From Neolewinella antarctica (lineage in GTDB: Bacteria; Bacteroidota; Bacteroidia; Chitinophagales; Saprospiraceae), in contig NZ_JAATJH010000002.1 of NCBI RefSeq assembly GCF_011927835.1, positions 1,097,506-1,161,505 on the forward strand: a DNA stretch of 64,000 nucleotides, in the 5' to 3' direction. The position numbers and the translations under genes are program-made. Below, piece after piece: positions 43,609 through 51,558 of the stretch; position 1 is the first letter of the stretch; each line of letters begins with the position of its first letter. The notes under the pieces are model-generated. The model saw nothing but the letters and a program-made list of their open reading frames with translations, searched no databases and was not told where the DNA came from.

Positions 43609-45264
43609 ATGCGTTACCTACTAACCCTGGCTTTTGCCACGTGCACCCTGCTCCTATCCGCACAACCCGGCACCTGCGTCCGCGGCAACTGTGAAAACGG
43701 AAACGGAAAATTTCAGTACAACGACGGTGCCTACTACGACGGCGACTTCCGGAAGACAACATTCCACGGCGAGGGGCTACTGCGCTACGCCGACGGTGGG
43801 CTGTTCGCGGGCAACTGGGCGGACGGACTGCAACACGGCAAGGGGCGCATGACCCAGGGCGACGGCACGGAATATTTCGGCTACTTCCACCGGGGCCAAC
43901 GCCAGGGGAAGGGGACGATTACTTTCCCCGACGGAAACCGGATCGTCGGCAACTGGCTGGCTAACCAAGTAACCGGCGCGGGTGAATTCCACTTCGCGAA
44001 CGGTGATTTTTACCGGGGCCAGATCGTCGACGCGCAATTGCAAGGGCAGGGCACGATGGACTACAACAACGGCGATCGCTATACCGGCCACTGGAAAAAA
44101 TCGGCCCGCGATGGCTTTGGTAAGATCGTATTCGAAAACGGCGGCCAACTCGAAGGCACCTGGGCCGGTGATGATTTTCAGGCCGACTGGACCCAGCTCG
44201 GCTTCCGGGGCGACGTCCAAAACCTACCCGATTGTCGCGGTGGCTGCCCGGCTGGCGATGGTAAAATCGTGTATCCGGACGGAAAAATATATGCTGGCGC
44301 AGTGGTCAATAATCGCCCGGCCGGTAACGGCACCGTCACGTACCCAAGCGGCAACATCTACTACGGCGGCTTCATCAACGACCAGCCCGAAGGACTCGGC
44401 CTGATGCACTACGCCGACGGACAAATGCACGGCGGCATCTGGGCGAAGGGCCGGACCTACCGCCGCTTGTTCACCGCCACCGGCCGCCCGGCACGCAAAA
44501 TCGCGCCCGATTACGACGAGGCCGTCAAGGTGTGGGCCGTCGTCGTCGGTGCCGCTCGCTACCGCCACTTGCGGACGCTGAAGTACACGGACGACGATGC
44601 CTACCACCTCTACGCCTTCCTCAAATCCGTAGAAGGCGGCGCGCTGCCCGACGAGCAAATTAAAATCCTGATCGACGAGGACGCCACCCAAGCCAACATC
44701 AACCTCGCGATGCACGATATCTTCCAGCGGGCGGACGAAAACGACGTGGTGCTGTTCTACTTTTCCGGTCACGGTCTCCCCGGGGCCTTCCTCCCCGTCG
44801 ACTACGACGGCGTCAACAACCGCCTGGAACACTACCAACTGCGCGACGCACTCCTGACCAGCCGCGCCAAGCACAAACTGGTCATCGCCGACGCCTGCCA
44901 CAGCGGTAGTCTGGGCGGGACGGAAGAAAATGCATTCGCCGCAAAGAACGGCGGGGCGGGGGAGGCCCTGCAGGCTTACTACCAAGGCTTAGAAACCGCC
45001 CGCTCTTCCACGGCGCTGTTGCTTTCCAGCAAAGGCGAAGAGATTAGCCTGGAAGACGGCGGACTCCGCTCGGGCATCTTTAGCCATTACTTGATCCGGG
45101 GCATGAAGGGGGAAGCGGACCAAAACGCCGACCGGTTAGTCTCCATCGACGAGCTGTTTGGCTTCGTCCACCGGGAAGTACGCCGGTACACGGGGAACAT
45201 CCAGACACCAACGCTAACGGGCGTTTACGACGGCTTGATGCCGGTGGCGGTGGTGCGGCGGTGA
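43609..45264 (+). CDS. Secreted MORN-repeat/caspase-like (C14) protein
   Basis: A protein of 551 aa starting at the ATG 43609, which opens a signal peptide (MRYLLTLAFATCTLLLSAQ). Residues about 25-290 contain eight or more MORN repeats (YxGxWxxGxxxGxGxxxxxdG pattern, for example YDGDFRKTTFHGEGLLRYADG read in pieces). Two short Cys-bearing segments (GTCVRGNCENG, DCRGGCPAGDG) each open a MORN block. Residues about 305-551 form a caspase domain: VWAVVVGAARYRHL, the catalytic His in FYFSGHG, and the catalytic Cys in IADACHSGS. The signal peptide predicts that this protease works outside the cytoplasm, unlike immune-effector caspases. Substrate and trigger are unknown. It stands alone and converges on ybbR. 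Confidence 0.88.
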   Translation: MRYLLTLAFATCTLLLSAQPGTCVRGNCENGNGKFQYNDGAYYDGDFRKTTFHGEGLLRYADGGLFAGNWADGLQHGKGRMTQGDGTEYFGYFHRGQRQGKGTITFPDGNRIVGNWLANQVTGAGEFHFANGDFYRGQIVDAQLQGQGTMDYNNGDRYTGHWKKSARDGFGKIVFENGGQLEGTWAGDDFQADWTQLGFRGDVQNLPDCRGGCPAGDGKIVYPDGKIYAGAVVNNRPAGNGTVTYPSGNIYYGGFINDQPEGLGLMHYADGQMHGGIWAKGRTYRRLFTATGRPARKIAPDYDEAVKVWAVVVGAARYRHLRTLKYTDDDAYHLYAFLKSVEGGALPDEQIKILIDEDATQANINLAMHDIFQRADENDVVLFYFSGHGLPGAFLPVDYDGVNNRLEHYQLRDALLTSRAKHKLVIADACHSGSLGGTEENAFAAKNGGAGEALQAYYQGLETARSSTALLLSSKGEEISLEDGGLRSGIFSHYLIRGMKGEADQNADRLVSIDELFGFVHREVRRYTGNIQTPTLTGVYDGLMPVAVVRR

Positions 45265-45353
45265 GTCCGCCAGTTACACATCCGATGACCACGAAGTAGC
45301 AGCGAAGCTAGAACTGACTAATTTTAATTCGGCATCTCAAGGAAGTACTTACC

Positions 45354-45396
45354 AGCCTACTGCCTACCAGCCTACCGCCTCTCTCCCTACCGCCCA
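45354..45396 (+). repeat. CTACCGC heptanucleotide array, degenerate
   Basis: Copies CCTACTG, CCTACCA, CCTACCG and CCTACCG in or near 7-bp phase, between the convergent MORN-caspase and ybbR genes, ending 2 bp before the ybbR stop. Confidence 0.75.
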
Positions 45397-45397
45397 C

Positions 45398-46366
45398 TCA
45401 CTGCATCCCATAATAAGTAACCACCCCCAGCGCCAAAAAAGCACTGACCACCTCCTTCGGCTGCTCCACCAATACCAGGGGAAGACTTGGCGAAAAGCTT
45501 CCGTCCCGCATCGTGCCCACGTCCGCTACCACCCGAAACTCCTGCGCCGTCACCCGGTCGAAAGCCGATTGCGGCAAGCTGACTTTGATATCTACGGTTG
45601 CCGGCGTCAGTTCGTAGCGCTGCCCCGCCGGGGCGTTGACGACCGTGATCGGTACGTTAATGATGCGCTCGATGAAGGGCTCGGAACGCACGCTAAAAAG
45701 CACGTCCCGGTTGCCGAGCGTGATGCCCTGCTTTGGTTTGACCAAGTTAATTTGAGCTTCCGCGCGGCCATTTAGCGCGGCGATGTCGAGTGGGGTCGTC
45801 GCCCAGGATTCGATGGTATCCAGCACGTCGTTGGCCGCGTTGATCGTGACGCTGTCCGGAGAGAGGTAAAGCGAATCCACGATCAAAAAGCCCGCCTGCG
45901 GCTGCACGGTGATATTGGACCGGATGGGGACGCGCTTACCCGCCAGGGGAGTAGTCAGGATGGGGACCGACTCGAAGTCCAGGTAGTCGACCCTGATGGA
46001 ACCGCTGGATAAGCTGCGGCGAATCTGCTGCTGCAGTTCATCCCGGCTGAGGCGGGACCGATCGGGGTCACGCACGTCAACCGTCACGCGCACGGGCCCG
46101 GGCCGTAAGCTTTCCCAGATTAAGGACCACCCGCTGCCGGTGAGGTCCGTCTCGATGTCACCGGGCATTTCGCTGATGAGCACCCGTTCGGGGTCCACTA
46201 AGTAAGTGAGTTCTACCTCCCGGCTAATCGTATAATCCTGACTGAGGTTAAGGATGAGCCAGAAGATGAACGCCGCGCCGACACAAATAGCGAAGACCTG
46301 CCGGTCCGTCTCCGCCATTTTTTGCCAGGGGTTATTGCTTATCCACGTCCGTAGGGAAGATAGCAT
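45398..46366 (-). CDS. YbbR/CdaR-domain membrane protein
   Basis: A protein of 322 aa with one N-terminal transmembrane helix (VFAICVGAAFIFWLILNLS) and an extracytoplasmic region of YbbR-type repeats (DLTGSGWSLIWESL, RVPIRSNITVQPQAGF, SPDSVTINAANDVLDTI, NVPITVVNAPAG, PATVDIKVSLP). In Firmicutes such proteins regulate the CdaA cyclase; in Bacteroidota the gene follows yajC in a conserved order of unknown meaning. As annotated it overlaps yajC by 35 nt; an internal ATG at 46318 (MAETDRQVF) would remove the overlap. Usual downstream coaE is absent; a heptanucleotide array follows. Confidence 0.85.
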   Translation of the reverse strand: MLSSLRTWISNNPWQKMAETDRQVFAICVGAAFIFWLILNLSQDYTISREVELTYLVDPERVLISEMPGDIETDLTGSGWSLIWESLRPGPVRVTVDVRDPDRSRLSRDELQQQIRRSLSSGSIRVDYLDFESVPILTTPLAGKRVPIRSNITVQPQAGFLIVDSLYLSPDSVTINAANDVLDTIESWATTPLDIAALNGRAEAQINLVKPKQGITLGNRDVLFSVRSEPFIERIINVPITVVNAPAGQRYELTPATVDIKVSLPQSAFDRVTAQEFRVVADVGTMRDGSFSPSLPLVLVEQPKEVVSAFLALGVVTYYGMQ

Positions 46367-46649
46367 CGGTCAGGTCTTTTGAGATGGCGTTTCTGGTAAC
46401 CCGAATGTACGTTTTGTTACCTACGTTGAGGGTGATGATCTTATCGTCGATCTTGTCGATGTGGCCCAGGATGCCGCTGGCGGTAACGACCTGGTCGCCC
46501 TTCTTCAGGTCGTCGGCAAAGGCGGTTTGCTCTTTCGCTTTCCGCCTTTGGGGGATGATCATGAAGAAAATAAGCACGACCAACATGGCGGCCATGAAAA
46601 GTCCGTTCGTCAGCAGGCCGCCGTTGGCCTGGAGCAATAATGTCTGCAT
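46332..46649 (-). CDS. yajC: Sec translocon accessory subunit YajC
   Basis: A protein of 105 aa with a single N-terminal membrane helix (LFMAAMLVVLIFFMIIPQRR) and the family signature PQRRKAKEQTAFADDLKKGDQVVTASGILGHI (shown by its parts). YajC binds SecDF. It starts 4 nt after the DUF1573 gene, within one operon. Confidence 0.95.
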   Translation of the reverse strand: MQTLLLQANGGLLTNGLFMAAMLVVLIFFMIIPQRRKAKEQTAFADDLKKGDQVVTASGILGHIDKIDDKIITLNVGNKTYIRVTRNAISKDLTDAIFPTDVDKQ

Positions 46650-46653
46650 AATA

Positions 46654-47148
46654 TTATTTTTTTGTGACCCGCCCGCTGACGTAAAGGGTCGTTTCGGCGG
46701 GGTAAGTGTTTGCGGTAATGATCACGGGTTTACGCTGGAGCCCGCTTTTATTTTTGGTGTCAAAGGCTACGGAAATAACGCCCGACTCACCCGGTTGGAC
46801 GGGCGCCTGCGGGTAACTCGGTACCGTACAGCCGCAGGTGCTACGCGCCGTGGCGATCAACAGTGGTACCCGGCCGCCGTTAACGAAGGTAAATTCGTGT
46901 TTCACCACCGCGCCGGCGTCAACTTCACCGAATTCGTAAATACCTTGTGCGAAATCTAACTTCGCCACGTTGACGCTATCTAATTCCCCGTGATCGACTG
47001 GTAGGCGGATCATGGCGGCGTTCGGTCCGAGTTCTTCCACGTCAGCATCGCTGGGCGCGGACGCGGGTGCCGCGCAAAACTGTAGGAGCAAAGCCAATGG
47101 GGCAACACCCACCAACGACCGCAACAATTTCTTAGGGCACCGAGTCAT
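46654..47148 (-). CDS. DUF1573 lipoprotein
   Basis: A protein of 164 aa from the ATG 47148. The signal ends LLLQFC, a probable lipobox, followed by an Ala/Pro/Ser linker. The DUF1573 (ASPM/SPD-2/Hydin-like Ig) domain is seen in YEFGEVDAGAVVKHEFTFVNGG, STCGCTVPSYPQAPVQPGESG, and VAFDTKNKSGLQRKPVIITAN. In Bacteroidota it commonly precedes yajC. The linker APASAP is encoded by a one-mismatch copy of the 18-bp dispersed element (47053-47070). A -7 box TACCTTCG (complement 47168-47175) lies 19 nt before the start. Confidence 0.9.
   Translation of the reverse strand: MTRCPKKLLRSLVGVAPLALLLQFCAAPASAPSDADVEELGPNAAMIRLPVDHGELDSVNVAKLDFAQGIYEFGEVDAGAVVKHEFTFVNGGRVPLLIATARSTCGCTVPSYPQAPVQPGESGVISVAFDTKNKSGLQRKPVIITANTYPAETTLYVSGRVTKK
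47053..47070 (-). repeat. 18-bp dispersed element inside the DUF1573 gene
   Basis: The minus strand reads GCACCCGCGTCCGCGCCC, one mismatch from consensus, encoding APASAP shortly after the lipobox cysteine. Confidence 0.65.
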
Positions 47149-47167
47149 GAAGCTGAGTTTCGACTGG

Positions 47168-47175
47168 CGAAGGTA
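47168..47175 (-). promoter_or_regulatory. -7 promoter box of the DUF1573-yajC-ybbR operon
   Basis: The complement reads TACCTTCG, 19 nt before the ATG. No TTG at normal spacing was seen. Confidence 0.45.
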
Positions 47176-47270
47176 GCAATTAGCCCGGAGTCTGTTAGTA
47201 CTCACTCAACCAGATCACAAACACAAGAACGCAACCGTAGGCTACTTTAATAATTTCAACCTCCAATCAT

Positions 47271-47322
47271 CAAACCAAAGACCAAAGACTCAGGACCCAA
47301 GACTTCAGACCAAAGACCACCC
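47271..47322 (+). repeat. AGACCAA heptanucleotide repeat at the aroK start
   Basis: Copies of AGACCAA, AGACTCA, GGACCCA, AGACTTC, AGACCAA, AGACCAC in 7-bp phase, running up to the codons of the first aroK strand. Confidence 0.8.
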
Positions 47323-47826
47323 CTCCCCGTCTACCTAACCGGCTTCATGGGCTCCGGCAAATCGCATACCGGCAAAGAACTCGCAACCCACCTGCGATTA
47401 CGGTTTGTTGATTTGGACGACGAGATCGAGCGCCTGGCCGGATGCTCGGTCAGTCAAATCTTTGCGGAGCACGGCGAAGAAACCTTCCGGGAGCTCGAAG
47501 CCCGGGCCCTGCGTAGTTTTGCTGGCTCAGGAGTCATCATCGCCACGGGCGGGGGAGCACCCTGCTTTCACGACGGGATGGCCTACATGAACCAGACCGG
47601 TATTACCATCTTCCTCGATCCGTCCACGGAAATACTCATTGCCAGACTTTCCGACGGCCGCGGCCACCGCCCCCTCCTGCAGTCCGAAACCAACCTCCGC
47701 GAGCTCGTCACGAATAAGTTAAGCGCCCGCCGACCCACTTACGAATGCGCCCAAATTCACCTCCACTACGCCGATCCCAAGTTCGACGTCACCGGCTGGC
47801 TGACCAAACGTCTCGACAACTACTAG
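47323..47826 (+). CDS. aroK: Shikimate kinase, start codon not identifiable
   Basis: Phosphorylates shikimate in the chorismate pathway. The P-loop strand and Walker A are LPVYLTGFMGSGKSHTGKELA. FVDLDDEIERLAGCSVSQIF carries the shikimate-binding Asp, EETFRELEARAL and IATGGGAPCF follow, and the lid Arg lies in DGRGHRPLL. The only ATG (47347) is the methionine inside Walker A and would remove the first beta strand; homology begins at 47323 or earlier, but upstream codons in frame are heptanucleotide repeat with no ATG, GTG or TTG. A rare start such as ATC (47266 or 47269) or a repeat-damaged 5' end is possible. The listed start marks where recognisable homology begins. Confidence 0.88.
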   Translation, partial: LPVYLTGFMGSGKSHTGKELATHLRLRFVDLDDEIERLAGCSVSQIFAEHGEETFRELEARALRSFAGSGVIIATGGGAPCFHDGMAYMNQTGITIFLDPSTEILIARLSDGRGHRPLLQSETNLRELVTNKLSARRPTYECAQIHLHYADPKFDVTGWLTKRLDNY

Positions 47827-47990
47827 CGTAAATACTAGGTTGTAGCCAGGAGAGCGTTCAGTTGCTCGCCACCGTGCCGTTGTTGTCAGTGATCTTAGAT
47901 CCACAAAGTAGACAAGCAGTAACCACAAAAATCACTCCCGCAGAGGTACACTTGGTCCCTCGCACGTTAAAAAACCAGCCCCCCCGCTAA

Positions 47991-49388
47991 ATGAAATCAT
48001 TCTTCCTCGTACTCGCCGTAGTAATGGTGACCGTTAATCTAACCGCCCAGGACCGTACCGAAACCGGCATGTACTTCGTCGGCTTCTCCGATAAAACCGG
48101 CAGCGCCGGAATTCTCGACAATCCTGGTGCCTACTTGTCCGAAAAGGCGCTGTTGCGGCGCGCGCGCCACGGCGTCACGGTCACCGAAACGGATCTGCCG
48201 TTACCAGGGAGCTACGTAAACGGCGTGAAGGCAACCGGCGTAAAGCTCTGGTTGCGCAGTAAGTGGATGAACGGTGTTGTAGTCGCCGCGGCCGGGCCAC
48301 AACTCGACCAACTCCGCTCACTTGCCTACGTCGATACCGTCTATTACGTCGCACCGGTGCAGTACGACCGCCTAGCGGAAGAACCCACCATTCCCTCTCT
48401 GGACCACCCCGCGCCGAATATCGGGACGATCCCCGTCAACGAGAACTTCTACGGCTACGGCTGGCGAAACATCGAAGCGATGAAGGGCGATAGCCTGCAC
48501 GTCTGGGGCTTTCGGGGCGACGGCGTTACCGTCGGTGTTCTCGACGGTGGTTTTCCCAATGTCGGCTACAAATACTTCCTCGGTTACGAAGACGAGGCAA
48601 CCATTCCCGCCAACTACGACATCGTTCAGCAGGATAGCACGGCCCTCGATGGCTCCACTCACGGCGCGACGGTACTTAGTACCATGGCTACCTTCCGCCC
48701 CTTCCTTTTCGTCGGCACCGCCCCGGCCGCTCGGTACGTGCTGTTCACCACCGAAAACAGTGAGGGGGAACACCGCCTCGAAGAGATCAACTACGCCGTA
48801 GCCCTCGAGATCGCGGATAGTGCCGGTGTCGACATCGTCAACAGCTCCCTCGGGTACACGACTTTTGGCGAAAAGGGCATGAATTACGTCTACGAAGACC
48901 TGACGGGTAAGAAAAGCCCGGCCAGCATCGCCGCCAGCCTCGCCTTCGAGCGCGGAATGATTGTCGTCACGAGCGCCGGCAACTCCGGTAGCGACCCCTG
49001 GAAATTTATCAGCGTCCCCGCCGACGCCGAAAATATCTTCGCCATCGGTGCGCTGAACAGCGACGGGAGCCGCGCCTATTTCAGCAGTATCGGACCCACC
49101 CCGGATGGCCGGATCAAGCCGGACGTAAGCGCTCTCGGAGTAGAGGTAACGGCGATGACCGCATCGGGTAGGGGCGTTACCGGAGCTAACGGAACCAGTT
49201 TGGCCTCTCCGTTAGTGACTGGCTTACTGGCCTGTCTGATTCAGGCCGTTCCCGGAGCGACGAACCGCGAAATACTCGACGCCGTGCGCGCTACCGCCGA
49301 CCAGGCCGCGGCACCGGACAATGAACGCGGTTACGGTCAACCCAACTTCGCGGCGGCCTACCGCTACCTGATGCAGGCACGTAAGTAG
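47991..49388 (+). CDS. Secreted subtilisin-like serine peptidase (S8)
   Basis: A protein of 465 aa with signal MKSFFLVLAVVMVTVNLTAQ. A prodomain-like region (to about 150) precedes the protease. The catalytic triad is seen as Asp in VTVGVLDGGFPN, His in DGSTHGATVLS, and Ser in NGTSLASPLVTGLLA; the oxyanion Asn lies in VTSAGNSG. It ends AAYRYLMQARK with no T9SS sorting domain, so it is more likely periplasmic or released by another route than T9SS cargo. Bacteroidota homologues often carry the extra domain. Confidence 0.93.
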   Translation: MKSFFLVLAVVMVTVNLTAQDRTETGMYFVGFSDKTGSAGILDNPGAYLSEKALLRRARHGVTVTETDLPLPGSYVNGVKATGVKLWLRSKWMNGVVVAAAGPQLDQLRSLAYVDTVYYVAPVQYDRLAEEPTIPSLDHPAPNIGTIPVNENFYGYGWRNIEAMKGDSLHVWGFRGDGVTVGVLDGGFPNVGYKYFLGYEDEATIPANYDIVQQDSTALDGSTHGATVLSTMATFRPFLFVGTAPAARYVLFTTENSEGEHRLEEINYAVALEIADSAGVDIVNSSLGYTTFGEKGMNYVYEDLTGKKSPASIAASLAFERGMIVVTSAGNSGSDPWKFISVPADAENIFAIGALNSDGSRAYFSSIGPTPDGRIKPDVSALGVEVTAMTASGRGVTGANGTSLASPLVTGLLACLIQAVPGATNREILDAVRATADQAAAPDNERGYGQPNFAAAYRYLMQARK

Positions 49389-49972
49389 TTTGTTAGACAA
49401 TTGTGCGGGTAGGCGTAGTAGATTTTTGGCCAGAATTTGAGCGTCAAAAAAATGACCATAGTTGCCGCTTAAGAAAATATTACTATAATTATGAATATTT
49501 ATAGTAATGAATATCAATATGTTAAGCAAAATATTTAAACCTTGTCGTAAATAGCTAATTCGGACAAAACTAGCTTATTCGTTTGTGAATTTGCTCCGCG
49601 TTGGTTAATTTTACGTACGGTCGCTTCGCAACCAAGCTTTTGCTTAGTCGTTGTCTTTTTATTGACCCACCCAAGATTTTTTTTATTTGGTATCAGTAAG
49701 TTGAAACGAGCCCTGGCAGTACGCTGTCAGGGTTCTTTACGTCAGGGACTTACGTCATCCTCAAATTTTGGGGTGGTCCCCACGCGAATTTAGCGGTACG
49801 CCACTTGATTTTGGGAGAGATGCGCCTTAAATAGCTAGCGGGGCGGGTGCCGCGGTGAAACGAGACGAATATTGTCTGACCCGACCGCACGTTAATACGG
49901 AGGTGTTAACGTGAAGCACTTTCGTTACTATTCTACTCGTACGTCAGCCAGGAAGAGGTACTGACGCCCGTG
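49389..49972. other. Intergenic region with several hairpins, possible small RNA
   Basis: About 580 bp between the subtilase and dihydroorotase genes. No gene is supported. It holds AT-rich DNA after the subtilase stop, a terminator-like hairpin (49708-49735), a perfect inverted repeat CACGTTAA/TTAACGTG (49888-49913), and a hairpin CGTCAG/CTGACG (49942-49966) just beyond the dihydroorotase stop. The terminator lies 320 bp after the subtilase stop, too far for a normal 3' UTR, so a small RNA ending there is possible. Confidence 0.45.
49708..49735 (+). terminator. Terminator-like hairpin in the intergenic region
   Basis: GAGCCCTGGCAG pairs with CTGTCAGGGTTC (two G-U pairs) around TACG, followed by TTTAC. 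Confidence 0.5.
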
Positions 49973-51319
49973 TCAATCCCGGGCAAATAACAACCGCTCC
50001 CCCCGTTGTTCCTCGAAGAATAAGCCCCGGTCATAAACCAGGTGGCCGGAGACGATCGTCTGACGGACCCTCCCTTTAAACGTATTTCCTTCCAGTGGCG
50101 ACCACCCGCCTTTGTAGAACACGTTGTCGGCCGTCACCGTCCAGTCCGTAGACGGGTCGTAGATGACTACGTCAGCCCACATGCCTTCGTCCAAGTAGCC
50201 ACGGCGGTCGATCTCAAAACAGACGGCCGGGGCGTGGCACATTTTTTCGACGATCTTTTCCAGGGTAATCTCGCCCCGCTGCTCGATGACCATCATCATG
50301 TCGAGTGCGTGCTGGACGAGCGGCAGGCCGCCGGGGGCTTTGAAGTAATCGTCGCTGGCTTTTTCTTCAAGCGTGTGGGGTGCGTGGTCGGTGGCGATAA
50401 CGTCGAAATGATCGTCCAGTAGTGCGGGGAGGAGCGCGCTGCGGTGACGTTCCGCTTTGATCGCCGGGTTACACTTGATCTTGTTGCCGAGCGTAGCGTA
50501 ATCGTCGGCGTTGAACGTGAGGTGGTGGACACAAACTTCGGCGGTGATTCGCTTTTCCGCCAGCGGAATGTCGTTACGGAACAGGACAATCTCCTCCGCG
50601 GTGCTGATGTGCAGAATGTGTAGCCGGGTGTTGTGCCGCTTCGCCAACTCGATGGCCATACTACTACTCTTGTAGCACCCCTCGGGGGAGCGGATGACGG
50701 GGTGCTGGGCAACGGGGATGTTCTCGCCCCATTTTTCACGCGCTACGGCGGCGTTCGCCCGGATCGTTGCTTCGTCTTCACAGTGCGTAGCGATGAGTAA
50801 GGGGCTTTTGGCAAAGAGCGCGTCCAGCGCCACTTCGTTATCGACGAGCATGTTGCCCGTGCTGCTACCCATAAAAATCTTCAGGCCACAGATGTCTCTT
50901 GGGTTGGTGCGGACCACCTCATCCAAGTTATCGTTCGAGCCACCCATGTAGAAACTGAAGTTCGCGGGGCTGCAGGCGGCGGCGAGGTCGTACTTATCCT
51001 GTAGGAGCTCCTGCGTGAGGGTGTTCGGGACGGTATTCGGCATTTCCATCCAGGAAGTAGTACCACCGGCTACGGCCGCGCGGCTCTCGGTTTTGATGTT
51101 TGCCTTGTGCGTCAGCCCCGGCTCGCGAAAGTGGACCTGATCGTCCATGATGCCGGGGAGGACGTAGCAGCCATCCGCATTAATTTCTTTGTCTGCCCGG
51201 CGGGTGAGGTCGGCGCCCACCGCTTCGATAAATCCGTCCTTGATGAAAACATCCGCGGAAAATCTTTTACCCCGGTTGATGAGCGTTCCGCCCTTAATGA
51301 GAATGGTGCCTTTGCGCAT
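49973..51319 (-). CDS. pyrC: Dihydroorotase (type I-like)
   Basis: An amidohydrolase of 448 aa that closes carbamoyl-aspartate to dihydroorotate in pyrimidine synthesis. Metal-site motifs are DDQVHFREPGLTHK, MEMPNTVPNT, GLKIFMGSSTGNM (position of the carboxylated lysine), ATHCEDE, LHILHIST, and the catalytic Asp in IATDHAPHTLEEK. The first HxH motif reads QVH, so one of the two usual metal-binding histidines is replaced by Gln; I believe this variant occurs in related Bacteroidota enzymes, so it is probably still active. Allantoinase or hydantoinase is less likely given FREPGLTHK. A -7 box TATCTTCG (complement 51337-51344) is 17 nt before the ATG. Confidence 0.88.
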   Translation of the reverse strand: MRKGTILIKGGTLINRGKRFSADVFIKDGFIEAVGADLTRRADKEINADGCYVLPGIMDDQVHFREPGLTHKANIKTESRAAVAGGTTSWMEMPNTVPNTLTQELLQDKYDLAAACSPANFSFYMGGSNDNLDEVVRTNPRDICGLKIFMGSSTGNMLVDNEVALDALFAKSPLLIATHCEDEATIRANAAVAREKWGENIPVAQHPVIRSPEGCYKSSSMAIELAKRHNTRLHILHISTAEEIVLFRNDIPLAEKRITAEVCVHHLTFNADDYATLGNKIKCNPAIKAERHRSALLPALLDDHFDVIATDHAPHTLEEKASDDYFKAPGGLPLVQHALDMMMVIEQRGEITLEKIVEKMCHAPAVCFEIDRRGYLDEGMWADVVIYDPSTDWTVTADNVFYKGGWSPLEGNTFKGRVRQTIVSGHLVYDRGLFFEEQRGERLLFARD

Positions 51320-51336
51320 GGTAGCTGAATTTTGGG

Positions 51337-51344
51337 CGAAGATA
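51337..51344 (-). promoter_or_regulatory. -7 promoter box before pyrC
   Basis: The complement reads TATCTTCG, 17 nt before the ATG. Confidence 0.45.
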
Positions 51345-51388
51345 ACACGCTCCGTAATCCTGGCCCTGCTCCACCACTAGCTGACTTT

Positions 51389-51406
51389 GCACCCGCGACC
51401 ACGCCC
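51389..51406 (+). repeat. 18-bp dispersed element, one mismatch
   Basis: GCACCCGCGACCACGCCC, in the pyrC/OMP divergent region, in the direction of the beta-barrel-like gene at 51559. Confidence 0.75.
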
Positions 51407-51558
51407 ATTTTAGTATAACTATAAATAGTTACCGCGGGCTTTAACGCGGCCTTAGTGTTGCGGGGCTGAATTTTAAGACGCCCGGCGTGCAACCTTTGAC
51501 AAACGGCCACCGCCATTGTGGCTAAGAACCTTAAATACTAACTCATAACCACCAGACC

